This document shows, piece by piece, positions 1 to 9,044 of a stretch of DNA of 17,947 nucleotides. The stretch is taken from NCBI GenBank assembly GCA_015499985.1, contig JAAAUF010000587.1, positions 1-17,947 on the forward strand, given 5' to 3'. Every line of letters begins with the position of its first letter. Within the stretch, counting starts at the first letter, position 1. Both the position numbers and the translations under genes were made by a program. This stretch comes from Haplosporangium gracile (taxonomy: Eukaryota > Mortierellomycota > Mortierellomycetes > Mortierellales > Mortierellaceae). The notes beneath the pieces were generated by a model, which ran no database searches, was not told where the DNA came from, and saw only the letters and a list, made by a program, of their open reading frames with translations.

Positions 1-51
1 GGCGAGTGCCAATGCAAGAACAAGAAAAAAAACAACGTTGCGAGCAGTCAT
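1..51 (-). CDS. 5' end of a secreted-protein gene (partial)
   Basis: The reverse strand starts with ATG and stays open for 17 codons to the window edge. The peptide MTARNVVFFLVLALALA has a basic residue near the start and a long Val/Leu/Ala/Phe core, a classical ER signal peptide. The leader upstream is A/C-rich with no other ATG close by, and a TATA-like box lies about 120 bp upstream (173-180), a spacing seen at other genes here. The mature protein is outside the window, so its function is unknown. It does not show the split first exon of the secreted genes at 2638-5082 and 5829-8116, so I have no reason to put it in that family. Confidence 0.6.
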   Translation of the reverse strand, partial: MTARNVVFFLVLALALA

Positions 52-172
52 GGTTGTTGTTGTATGTAAAATGAGTAATATGGGATGTTCTGGGATGTTG
101 TTGAAGAAGGAAGGTGCGCAAGGAATGAAAGAAAAAGTGAAATTTCAAAGTACGCGACAGAAGACAAGAAGA

Positions 173-180
173 TATTTAAA
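173..180 (-). promoter_or_regulatory. TATA-like box for the left-edge secreted gene
   Basis: Read on the minus strand this is TTTAAATA, about 120 bp upstream of the ATG at 51. The spacing resembles the TATA-to-ATG distance of the genes starting at 8116, 12417 and 15861. Assigned by motif and position only. Confidence 0.4.
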
Positions 181-236
181 AGCAGTCGCAATGAACTTAG
201 TGAGGTGAAGACTCACTCAGGACAAAGGGAGGCGTC

Positions 237-340
237 AAGACCTGGCCTGATATGAGAACAGGTCAAAAAGTAGTCTAAAACTGGTCTAGCTGACCTGATC
301 AGCCTAAAGATTGACCTGTTCTCACATCAGGCCGGGTCTT
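237..340. repeat. Inverted repeat / long hairpin (MITE-like or structured RNA)
   Basis: Arms at 237-266 and 311-340 are 30 bp each: 28 Watson-Crick pairs, one G-T wobble (243/334) and one A-C mismatch (252/325), around a 44-nt loop. The loop holds a smaller palindrome, GGTC-TAGCT-GACC at 283-295, and the palindrome CTGATCAG at 295-302. The core word GACCTG recurs in both arms and the loop. I see no convincing target-site duplication just outside. A small non-autonomous transposon, a silencing-type hairpin locus or a cis-regulatory stem-loop all remain possible. It lies upstream of the TATA-like box of the left-edge gene. Confidence 0.75.
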
Positions 341-945
341 TGCAAGGGAGAGACATAGTCCAGCAAAAAAAAAGGGGAATCAAGGACAGGGAAGGATGGG
401 TCGGACTAAGGATAAAAAGGTTGGATATCAGAAATACAATGAGCCGAAGCAAGGACATGCTTTCACATACAAGTGCATCAAACCTGCTCTTTCAATACAA
501 TGGTGAAGGAAGCAAGTATCAAAGAGTTAAAAGCAACGTCGCAATAAATGTTGGCTGCCACAAGCCCGTTAGAGACGACTCGTGATTTTTCTTTTTGCGT
601 CCCTTGATTATTTCTATTTGCATCCCTTGATCATTTTATTTTTTCCTTTATCTTTTGCGTTGTTACTGCTATTGTTCTCTTTGAAGTTGGTGTTGTTGTG
701 TCCCTGCCCTTGATCTTTTTTCATGCCTTGGTTTGCTCATGCCTTGGTTTGCTCATCCCTTATTTTTTTTGTCCCTGCCCTTGGATTGTTCATCCATTGG
801 ATTGCTAACGTAGAACATACACCCCTTAAGTGATCCGAGAATAGTGCATGCGCATGTTCTCGCTAATCCAGTCCTTCCACTTGACGTGTTTACGTGGGTT
901 GGAATCTCAATCTCAACATCACGAAATGAAGGTCTGGATAGGTAT
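341..945. other. Intergenic, no supported gene
   Basis: No open frame here looks coding; the longest plus-strand frame (340-585) starts inside the hairpin arm and has no recognisable features. From about 590 to 800 the plus strand is T-rich with recurring, imperfect CCCTTGAT-type words, including one exact 16-bp tandem duplication (721-752). Confidence 0.6.
721..752. repeat. 16-bp tandem duplication in a degenerate T-rich repeat tract
   Basis: TCATGCCTTGGTTTGC occurs twice back to back (721-736, 737-752). The flanks carry related words: GCGTCCCTTGATT near 597, GCATCCCTTGATC near 620, and GTCCCTGCCCTTG twice near 700 and 771. This looks like replication-slippage repeat, not a functional site. 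Confidence 0.7.
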
Positions 946-1449
946 TTAGCAGACCTGGGCGGCCGTTCCTATATTGGCAGACTGCGTCGTCCACATTGTA
1001 GAACGTAAACGGCTTCTTAAGATAAACGTCAACACTCCCAAATAGCCCCAGGTATAAAGACTAGCTGCTTGGCATTGGATCCGGTTCTTAATCGTAACTG
1101 ATGAGCTCTCCGCTTTCCGTTCGCCGATGGATAAGCTCCTTCTCTTCTCGGCTTTCGTCGATAATTTGTTGCCGCTGCCCTTGCGCCTTTTCCGCTCTGT
1201 ATCAATAAGTCTTCTCTCCCACTTCGAATGTTCCTTGATGTTGATGGTGTTTAGGTTTCGATGTCAAGCTTTAATAGGTTGCCGTAAAAGAACCGATGAC
1301 GCTCCGACTTGGGACTGTTTCTTGATCCATTGAATGGTTGTATATGGTGATGGTATCTGTTCCGAAGAGGAAGAAAAATGAAGGGTCTTTGATGATGAAT
1401 AGTCGAAAGAGAATGTGTCTTCATGAGGGTTATTTGTGTCGATTGGCAT
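946..1449 (-). pseudogene. Reading frame of about 168 codons broken by one in-frame TGA
   Basis: On the minus strand ATG at 1449 opens 61 codons to a TGA at 1264-1266. The same frame then stays open for 105 more codons to a TAA at 946-948. The upstream part is Ser/Thr-rich. The downstream part starts with a strongly basic, Lys/Arg/Glu-rich stretch (WERRLIDTERKRRK and further KAEKRR-type clusters) that looks like a helical nuclear-localisation or nucleic-acid-binding segment, followed by a more hydrophobic tail. I found no good GT-AG pair that removes the TGA in frame. The TGA sits where CGA (Arg) would fit the surrounding composition. I recognise no family. It could be a decayed gene, an unresolved spliced gene or chance openness. 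Confidence 0.35.
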
Positions 1450-1801
1450 AGTATTTATGCACTGGATACGGTGGAAGGATAGCAGGAGAGCAGAGCCGGA
1501 AGGGTTACGGCGATTAGAAAAATTGATTCAATGAATCGCAGTTTTTGACATTCATCAACTTTTCTCATCCTCTTCCTGACCCTCTACTCTCAAGACTCAC
1601 TCTATGTTTATGTTCTTTCTTCCTCATTGTTCACTTAAAACCCCGACCAAAGTTACTGAAATAAACAATTGCATCGAATCAGTTTTTCTAATTGGCTGAA
1701 TCTGTTACATCCCCTTCATCTACCGCGGTCATCAGTACTTGGTGTTGCGACCTTTGTTCTGAATCACCATCGCCAGGCGGTCGGGCATGCTCTCGTGTGT
1801 A

Positions 1802-2134
1802 CTATTGTTCGACGTGGTTGGCCCAGACGGCTCTTGCCCACAAAATTTGGCGGCTGCTGCCACGGCTGCTTTTGTTACTCTGTATGGCGTTCGAGACACT
1901 GCCGTAATTCTCACTGTTGGTGCTGTAGTGACTGTTGTGTCCACTGTTGCTGTTGGCGTTCATGTCCATCAGGACAAGAGTGCGAGGCATTCTATGTGTC
2001 TGCTTCCAGTTGGGAAATACGCTCTTTATTTTGTAAGAGGGAACAGGACAATCACGGTCGATATAGACATTCTCGTCCGTAATAGACGCGCGTGAATGGA
2101 ATATCTCGGGCGCCTTGGCAAGGGATTGAGACAT
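1802..2134 (-). pseudogene. Truncated paralogue of the Asn/Ser-rich gene at 9045-11339
   Basis: The 110-codon frame aligns collinearly with the C-terminal ~110 residues of the large gene. Matching blocks include LASLAN-x(2,3)-ST just upstream of the ATG, SYxxK..WKxxxRTHR-like versus FPNWKQTHR, NSGHNS versus YNGHNSDN, and SNAIQSNKSSRG versus LNTVQGNRRRRG. A 20-bp stretch (2147-2166) is identical to 9354-9373. The N-terminal four-fifths and the intron are absent; the sequence runs straight from a duplicated TATA region (2179-2185) into C-terminal codons. The frame has its own ATG about 45 bp from the TATA and a TAG at 1802, so a 110-residue product is possible. I call it a truncated copy; whether it is expressed cannot be seen. 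Confidence 0.6.
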
Positions 2135-2178
2135 GGTGCTGGTGGCATTGGCGAGGCTGGCGAGGGTGGAAGTGGGGC

Positions 2179-2270
2179 TTTTATACCCTGCAATGGTGGC
2201 CTAAATGCGAAGTGCAGTTAATGCTCTGCTCCATTCTAAGATGAAGATCAAAGGTAGCCGGTGCAGGAGG
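2179..2270 (-). promoter_or_regulatory. Duplicated promoter segment with TATA box
   Basis: On the minus strand this reads through GAGCATTAAC...CATTGCAGGGTATAAAAG and aligns with the promoter of the intact gene (11662-11750, GAGCATTTAC...CATTTTAGGGTATAAATT). Matching words continue about 85 bp upstream (GGCTACCTTTGAT versus GGATACCTTGAT). The TATA box is 2179-2185. The copy breaks off just after the TATA, where C-terminal coding homology begins. Confidence 0.7.
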
Positions 2271-2637
2271 AATAGGGAAAGGGTATAGGGGATAATTTCA
2301 CGGATGACTATCTTCCTTGCCTTTTTGTATTCTCGCTCAATCGAGTTTTTATATCTATCGATCCCAGTACCTACAATCCAAAATGGTCAACATAAATGCA
2401 TAGTCATATCCCTAATGTTTTTTAAAAAAAAAATAAGCAATAACAATATGTAATTTTTTATCCCGTTTATGAAATGTTCAAAGATAATACGTGCATGTAA
2501 TGTTAAGGTACTGCGTATTTGAGGTCAATTTAACGACAAAAAGAGACGAAGAAAATATAGGGAAGAAAAGAAAGAGAAAAAGACGGAAGAGAAGGGGGGA
2601 AATGGGAAGAAGATATATTTTAACTCTATTCTTTATT
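2271..2637. other. Intergenic, A+T-rich; 3' flank of secreted gene A
   Basis: No coding frame is supported. The sequence is A-rich on the plus strand between about 2400 and 2620. A poly(A)-signal-like AATAAAG on the minus strand (2631-2637) directly follows the stop codon of gene A. That is too close to the stop to be the likely functional signal, so the real 3' end is probably further into this stretch. Confidence 0.5.
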
Positions 2638-5082
2638 CTAAGGAATGGACCGGTCGCAAAGTCCACTTAGATCCGGGTACTTGGGCGGCTCAGCTCCAAG
2701 ACTAATCGCCAACTGGTGAAATGCAATCATCTCCCAGAACATCTCCAACACTAACGTGTCATTCAACGTCAACGTGTGCGGTACATACTCAATCGACGTC
2801 TCATCGCTCTTACGGAACCCATCCCACGAACTCTTTTGGCGTCGGACAATCAGCATATCGGGCGCCAGGACAAACTTGCTCTTGATCGCACTATAAACCA
2901 CATTCGCCATCTCCGAGCTTCCATCGCCTCCATACTTTGCAAAAAAGAAATACGACTGCTCGCCGGCTGGGTTGGTGAATGTCATTGATTCGGCCATCCA
3001 GGTGAAGTTGGCTGAGTACTTGATGCCGGACATGAGGCACTTGATGTCTTCTCGGCGGGGAAGGTCTTCCATGTCGACGACATCTTCGACAAGGTAGACG
3101 AGGTTTTTGTGGGCGACCCCCTGCATGACGCTCGAGGTTGCTTTGTAGTCGAGGGCGTCAAAACCGAGACAGACGCGGCGCTTGATGGTGGTTGAAATCG
3201 TGGATCCGATTGCCTTGGCAAGCTTTTCCCAGGTCTCGGCGAACAGCTTGATTGATTCCATCAAGGCAACAAAGGATGGATCCATGACCAAGGGCGCGGC
3301 GGCACCGGCGCTGGCGTCTTGCAGTTGAAGCTGCTGCTGTTGGTGTTGGAGGAAGATGGAATGGCGACGAGGACGAGTAGATGGCGACGAAGGTGACAAG
3401 GGTTTGTTGTACACAGGGATCTTTAGATATGACGAGGCAGACGCAAAGCGCAAAAAGTCCAGGAGCACCTTGCTGACATGGCTCGGATAGGATTCCCACT
3501 GTGCCAGGTACTGTACGGAACCAAAAGAGCCATCGGTGGAATCGATATAACCCCAACGGACCATCGAACCGGATTCTTGAACATCCAAAGGAATGCGCGC
3601 AACAGCCGATAAGGAATCTAGATCTTCTTCACCATTGTCCTCTTCCTCAGGTTCGCATTCCTCAAATGCCACTCCTAAATCGCCTTCCATAAACAAAACC
3701 TCAAACAGACCATGGTCATACGGCGCAATCAGGATCCAGGAATACGCATTGTCAAGAGTCACATTCGTGCTGGTGATACATCCGTCTCTCGGCGGCTCAA
3801 TCAAGACTCTCTTCTGGCCGGCAAACTCACACTCGAGTGAGATAGGATTACCACCATCGCCTTGGGTCCCAGTATAGACACGTCTCCACCACTCCTCGAC
3901 CGACTCCTCAATGCCTGCTCTGTCAAAGCAACTTGACAACATATCCTCCAACAACGGAACGATTCCTCGGCTAGATACAGTCAGTTGCATGTTGTGAAAT
4001 GCTTGTCGGCGGGAGAGAGTAGCGTTTTGGATGGCCTCGAGCAAGCCTCCTCGGTAAACCTTGTGAACATCTCGATTCTCGGCAGAGTTACCAAGGAACA
4101 ACCGCAACAGACGGTCAAATGGACTGGGCCGGAGAAGGGCAGCGTCTGAAGCAGAAGGCAGAGATGTGCCAGTTCTGGCACTGTACAGGGCTGATTGCGT
4201 CCGATGCAGCTGTTGCGAGAGTTGATTCAAAGCCCAGTCAGACTGAAAGGTCGACATGACCGCTTGGACATCCTGGAGTTCCTGAGCGTCAAGATTCCTT
4301 GGGGTATAGACATCGTGACAGCATCTCTTGAGCCAGCATTTGTGACACGGATGAGAATAGATGTACTGCTGCTCCGTCTCTGTAGTGGTGGTAACGTAGA
4401 TGTGTCCGAGCTCTGCTCTCGAAGCAGTACCATCGTCACCCTCACCCGGCATATACGGCACTCTCACAACAACAATAAGAGTCGACAGACATGCAGGGTG
4501 AACACCGCCTCCCTGACAACGCGACCAATTGTACGAGAACCCTTGTGCGATATAGACACCCTCTCCGACAGCTAGTCGAATCAGCGTATGGATATCGCGG
4601 TAAGCCTGGTCAAACAAGTCGTTGTCGAGCCCCCAGGACCGGATGATGAACTCGAGGTCAGAGGGGACAATCATATCGATGCTCGAGGACCCTTGGGTGA
4701 TGGGTGCATGCATAAGACGCTCCCAACGGTCGGGGAGACCCTGATTGAGACGGGATGCGATCTGGGAGAGTACCTCTCGGACATCGTTGCCTTGGTCGAC
4801 GGCGCTTGTGGAGAATAGTGGTCGGTTGATAGAAGCGACGACGTTATCGTTGGAGGCTCTCATAGGAACTTGCGGAAGAGAAGGTATGGCGAATGCATTG
4901 GGGAATGCAAGCATGAGAGCGCTCCTACAAAACATAAAAAAGTGTGGTGTGACAGGATGTGAAGGTTAGCTCGAGATATGTGAAAAGGATCAGGCTGAAT
5001 AACAAAACAAACAAAGAGCGCCTCGAAATGTGATGTGAGTCACTTACCCAAGGATCGCCATGAGGGCGACGAAGGACCGCAT
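2638..5082 (-). CDS. Secreted protein A, unknown family (intact, two exons)
   Basis: Exon 1 is 5082-5048 (35 nt), the GT-AG intron is 5047-4925 (123 bp, donor GTAAGTG), and exon 2 is 4924-2638, giving 773 aa. The splice is phase 2 and completes the signal peptide MRSFVALMAILGSALMLAFPNAFA, with a likely cleavage after about residue 24. No later membrane segment is evident. Nine cysteines are shared with paralogue B (near residues 148, 205, 214, 344, 377, 394, 435, 597, 768), as are sequons NAT, NVT, NFT and NDT, which fits a disulfide-bonded, glycosylated extracellular protein. A long N-terminal part (to ~515), a low-complexity Gln-rich linker (~538-547) and a conserved C-terminal part (VCLGFD ... 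NFTWMAESMTFTNPAGEQ ... LGAEPP) follow in order. An acidic stretch lies at ~433-448. I recognise no domain or catalytic motif. TATA-like words lie 145-170 bp upstream (5224-5256). Confidence 0.85.
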
Positions 5083-5828
5083 GGAGTGAGAAAAAAGGAG
5101 GTTAAAGTATGCTGTGAAGGTTGAAGGTGTTTCTATTCAGGGTGTGAGAGGAGTGAATGTGTTTGTGTGTGAGTGTCTATGAGTGAGTGAGTACGCGAAG
5201 GGAGAAAAAGAAATATTGAATGCTTTGTATACGAACAAAAGAAAGCAATTTTAAGCCCTCGCCAGCGCAGAGTCGACAGGCGATGGGAATCCGTGGACCG
5301 TGAAACGTGGTGTAAATGAGAAATGGTTTATGGCTGGTCGGGGATTATTGGATCCTGTGATACAAAATATGGCACAGCATCAACAAAAGCAAACACAAAA
5401 AATGGCGCATCTGGCGCATAAGAAAACACGAATGGCAAAGAAGCCCCCTTCTTTAGTCCTGTTTTTCTTTTCATGCAAAAACGATTATTTTTTCATAGGT
5501 GACCATTGGTGTCACAAAAACATTGCCTGCTTGCTTGCCTGTTAGTGTACATGCGTGTTGTTTGCTTGCCTTTTCGCCTGTTTGTTGCGTGTTGTTGTTG
5601 CATGTTTGGCTGCTCCGAGTACCCTGTGTGATAGAGTTGTGTTGGAATGTTTTTTTATTGTTTATTTGGGATTTCAATACCACTACAACTACTTTGAGAA
5701 AAAAAGATGACGGAAAAAAAAAAGGTGAGACAAGAGCAGGATGAGAGTGAAAATGGCAAGGGCGAACAAAAGAGGAGTAATAAGAAGAAAAAATCTGCAG
5801 AAAAAAGGGGACAATTTTCAACAATATT
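5083..5828. other. Intergenic: promoter/leader of A and 3' flank of B
   Basis: The minus strand near A is a C/T-rich leader (5083-5210), typical of a fungal 5' UTR. TATA-like candidates are GTATACAAAG (5224-5233) and CTTAAAAT (5249-5256). The remainder (5260-5828) has no supported gene. It contains slippage-type GCTTGCCTG words around 5525-5575 and A-rich tracts near 5700-5815, just past the end of B. Confidence 0.5.
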
Positions 5829-8116
5829 CTAAGGGATGAATCGATCGCAAAGACTAGTCAGATCGGGGTTCTTGGGCGGCTCAGCTCCAAGACTAATCAT
5901 AATCTGGCGGAACGCAATCATCTCCCAGAACATCTCCAACACTAACGTATCGTTCAGCGTCATCGTGTGCGGCACATTCTTAATATATGTCTCCTCGCTG
6001 CCGAAGAGCCCCCAAAACGAACTCGACTGGCGATGAAGAACCAGCATGTCGGGGGCGAGGACAAACTGGCTCTTGACCGACGAGTATACCACATCTGCTG
6101 CCTCCGAACCCTCCTCCCCGCCGTACTTTGCAAAAAAGAAATACAACTGCTCGCCGGCTGGGTTGGTGAATGTCATTGACTCGGCCATCCAGGTAAAATT
6201 GGTCGAGTACTTGACGCCGGACAGGAGGCGCTTAACATCCTCTTGTCGGGGAAGGTCTTCCCTGTCAACGACATATTCGACGAGGCGTGGCATGTTCCTG
6301 GCCGGTACCCCCTGCAGTACGTTTGAGGTTGCTTGGTAGTCAATGGTGTCAAAGCCGAGACAAACCCGTCGCTGAGCGTCCGAGTTGGCTTTGGACCCGA
6401 CCCCTTCGGCTATTTTTCCCCAGGCGTCGGCAAACTTGTTGATCGACTCCTTCAAGGCGTCAAAGGAAGGGCTCATTATCAATGCTGCTGTGGCAGAGTC
6501 AGCACCAGCGAGGACTTAGTACTGCTGAAACGGGCTAAGGGGCTTGTCATCGACAGGGATTCTGAGGTAGGATGACGCGGACGCGAAGCGCAAAAAGTCC
6601 AGGAGCACCTTGCTGACATGAGCCGGGTACACTGAACACTCTGCCATATACTGGACAGAGCGGAAGGAGCCATCTTTAAAGTCTACATAGGCCCAGCGGA
6701 CAATCGCGCCGGACTCTTGAACGTCCAAAGGAATGCGTGTCGTGTGGAACGGGTCGTCATCATCCTGGTTGTCGTCGTCTCGGGGCCGACAATCCTCAAA
6801 AGTCGCATCAACCTCGCCTTCGATAAACAGTATGTCAAACAGACTATCGCGTGGTGCGATCAGAACCCAGGTGTAGGCGACATCGACAGTGACATTGGCA
6901 CTGGCGGCGCATCCTGTCCATGGAGGCTGGACAGACACCTTCCTTTGACGAATAGACTCGCACTCGAGAGAAATAGGATCGCTCTGGCCTTCGACATGGA
7001 CGCGTCTCCACCAGTCCGCAATCGACTCATTAATGCCTGCCTTTTGGAAACAGGAGAGCAGCTTGTTCTCCAGCAACGAAACAACGCCTTGCTGGCTCAC
7101 AGTCGGTTGCATATTGCGAAAAACTTGACGGTTAGGAACAGTAGCGTTCTGGATAGCAGCAAGAAGACCCCTTCGGTAGGTTTTGTACACGTCGCGATTA
7201 TCGAATGAGTTGGCGTGAATGAGTTGCAATAGAAAGTAGAACTGGCTGACTCGAGGGGGGCACTCAAAAGATGGGCAATGAGGAGCGCCAGCTCGGACAA
7301 GAGACACGTCCGCTGGAGGTTCTGGAAGATGGTTCAAAGCCCAATCGGCCTGGAAGACGGACATGACAGCAATAATACGCAGGAGTAGTTGAGGGTCTGC
7401 GGCATAGTTGTGGCAGCGAGGCGCGCACAAGCCGAACATACACGGATGACAGATGTAGGTTTTGGCGCTTGAAGATACGTAAACATGTCCGACCTCTGCC
7501 CTCCAAACGTAGTCGTTCACCACATAAGGCACCCTCACAACAACCATTAGAGTCGACAGGACGTGTGGTGAGAGGGTATGACCTTGGCAGCGCGACCAGC
7601 TATACGAAAGTCCCTGGGCGATATAGACACCCTCGTCAACGGCTAGTCGAATCAGAGCCTGGATATCGTAGTGAAGTTTGTCAAACGAGTCGTCGTCGAG
7701 TCCCCAGATTTGCATGACTGACTTGAGATCAGACGGCGCAATTGTCTGGATGCTCGAAGATCCATTGGTGGTTAGGTTTTTCATCAAATTTTCCCATAAG
7801 TCTGGGTAGCCTTGATTCAGGCCCGAGGCGATCTGGCGGAGGACAGATTGGACATCGTTGCCGCGAATGATCCCTGGAGGCAAAGGGGTCTGGACTGGAT
7901 GCTCCAGTGTTTTCATCGGGATTTGAAAAGGTGGAAGAGGGGCGACGTTTGCCAGAAAAACGCCCCTATAACGTAAAAAACCGTGGTTTGAAAAAAGAAT
8001 GTGATGGTCAGCTTATTGAGTGACTAGTCGAGTGAAAAAAAAAAAAAAAACAAAGCTTGTCATATGAAACGCTGTTTTTACCCGAGTATAGCCCTGAAGG
8101 CGAATAAGACGCGCAT
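5829..8116 (-). pseudogene. Secreted protein B, paralogue of A, interrupted by one in-frame TAA
   Basis: Exon 1 is 8116-8082 (35 nt), the intron 8081-7966 (116 bp, donor GTAAAA), and exon 2 runs from 7965. The spliced start gives the signal peptide MRVLFAFRAILGGVFLANVA, with the same exon length and phase as A. The frame is collinear with A until TAA at 6516-6518, which would end a 494-aa product. The same frame then continues without another stop to TAG at 5829, another 228 residues closely matching the C-terminal part of A (VCLGFD, NFTWMAESMTFTNPAGEQ, NDTLVLEMFWEMIAF, LGAEPP). The stop falls in the Gln-rich linker, in the context FQQY-stop-VLAGA, where CAA would fit. No other lesion is visible. 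It could be a recently broken gene, a gene shortened to its N-terminal part, two separate products (second start near 6474), or a gene with a small intron over the stop. Confidence 0.7.
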
Positions 8117-8233
8117 GGGATGAAGCGTGAGTGTGAGGTACAAAGAGGTAGTATGTGTCTGTAGGAGAGAGGGATGACTGATTGAGGTTGGAGAAAGGAA
8201 GGAAAGAGAAAGAATAAGAGTCGAAGGTCGCTG

Positions 8234-8246
8234 CTTTTAAATAAAA
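8234..8246 (-). promoter_or_regulatory. TATA-like box of gene B
   Basis: Read on the minus strand this is TTTTATTTAAAAG, about 120 bp upstream of the ATG at 8116 and followed by a C/T-rich leader. The 13-mer TATTTAAAAGCAG here also occurs near 173-185, but there on the plus strand. Confidence 0.45.
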
Positions 8247-9044
8247 TTGAACACGCGTGAAAAATCACTTGGCTTTAGGCATGACAACCTAAAAAAAAAG
8301 CCTTGCGCAGAAAAGACGAAGAAACACATGCCTGGTATAACGCCTGCGTGGACCTGTAGTGATATTTCATTCTTTCAAGCCTTACATACTTGCATTCCTT
8401 GCTTGCAGGCTTACTTATATGCTTCCTTTTTTTGAGCTGCTTTTGGTGCTCTTATGAGTGTGTGAGTGTATACGATGCTAGTTCAGGTTTTCGTAGCTCC
8501 CCTGTTCTTTTACGACGCGGGAAATTTTTTTGTTGATATCACGCATGTCGAAAAGATTCGATGCTAATGACTTCGTCCACTTATTTTTCTTCAAGTTTAA
8601 GAGTTCTTTTTAGGATAAAAGAGAAGGGGTTTTATTCAGAAAAATAAAAGTACAGTTTTTTTTGTACGTTTTTGTAAAAGGGCTTATGTTTTTTTTTGTT
8701 TTTTTTGATGTGGTCAATGTAAGGCAATGATGAAAAAATGATGAGAGTTATGAATGCAAGTGTGAAAAAAATCAATGAAGGCTATGAATGCAGATGAAAA
8801 CAAAGGATGAATGACTCAAAAAATAGAGTCCCAGTTCAAGCCACAAAAGAGTACCATAAACGTTGGATGCTCTGAGGAGGACTGGTGGTGGAAATGAAGA
8901 GAGAGTAGTAATGAGGGTAAGGACCAAGGTCAGAATTTGGGATGCTGCCTAGCTGTTCCTTGGTAGCAATGTGAGTGGGATGTGACGGTATTGGATGCGT
9001 AGGTTGCTGTTGGCGATGACGGCAGATTTCGAGGGCATTCTACC
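8247..9044. other. Intergenic, no gene seen
   Basis: This lies between the promoter of B and the stop of the Asn/Ser-rich gene, both transcribed leftward, so its right part should hold that gene's 3' UTR. AATAAAA-type words on the minus strand occur near 8630-8650. A loose repetition of TATGAATGCA occurs near 8749 and 8782. Nothing looks coding. Confidence 0.5.

Noticed and set aside
340..585. Plus-strand 81-codon frame next to the hairpin
   Set aside because: It starts with a non-ATG codon at the hairpin edge, has no recognisable features, and lies in an otherwise non-coding stretch.
1669..2095. Several overlapping frames opposite the truncated paralogue
   Set aside because: Their peptides are Cys/Val-rich shadows of Asn/Ser/Thr codons, and the minus-strand homology explains the region.
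6465..6525. Small intron that would remove the TAA of gene B
   Set aside because: A 35-bp GT-AG option contains a branch-like CTGAC but shifts the frame. A 51-bp option (GTACTAAG to AATGAG) keeps frame, but its sites are weak and it is far shorter than other introns here. Kept only as an alternative.
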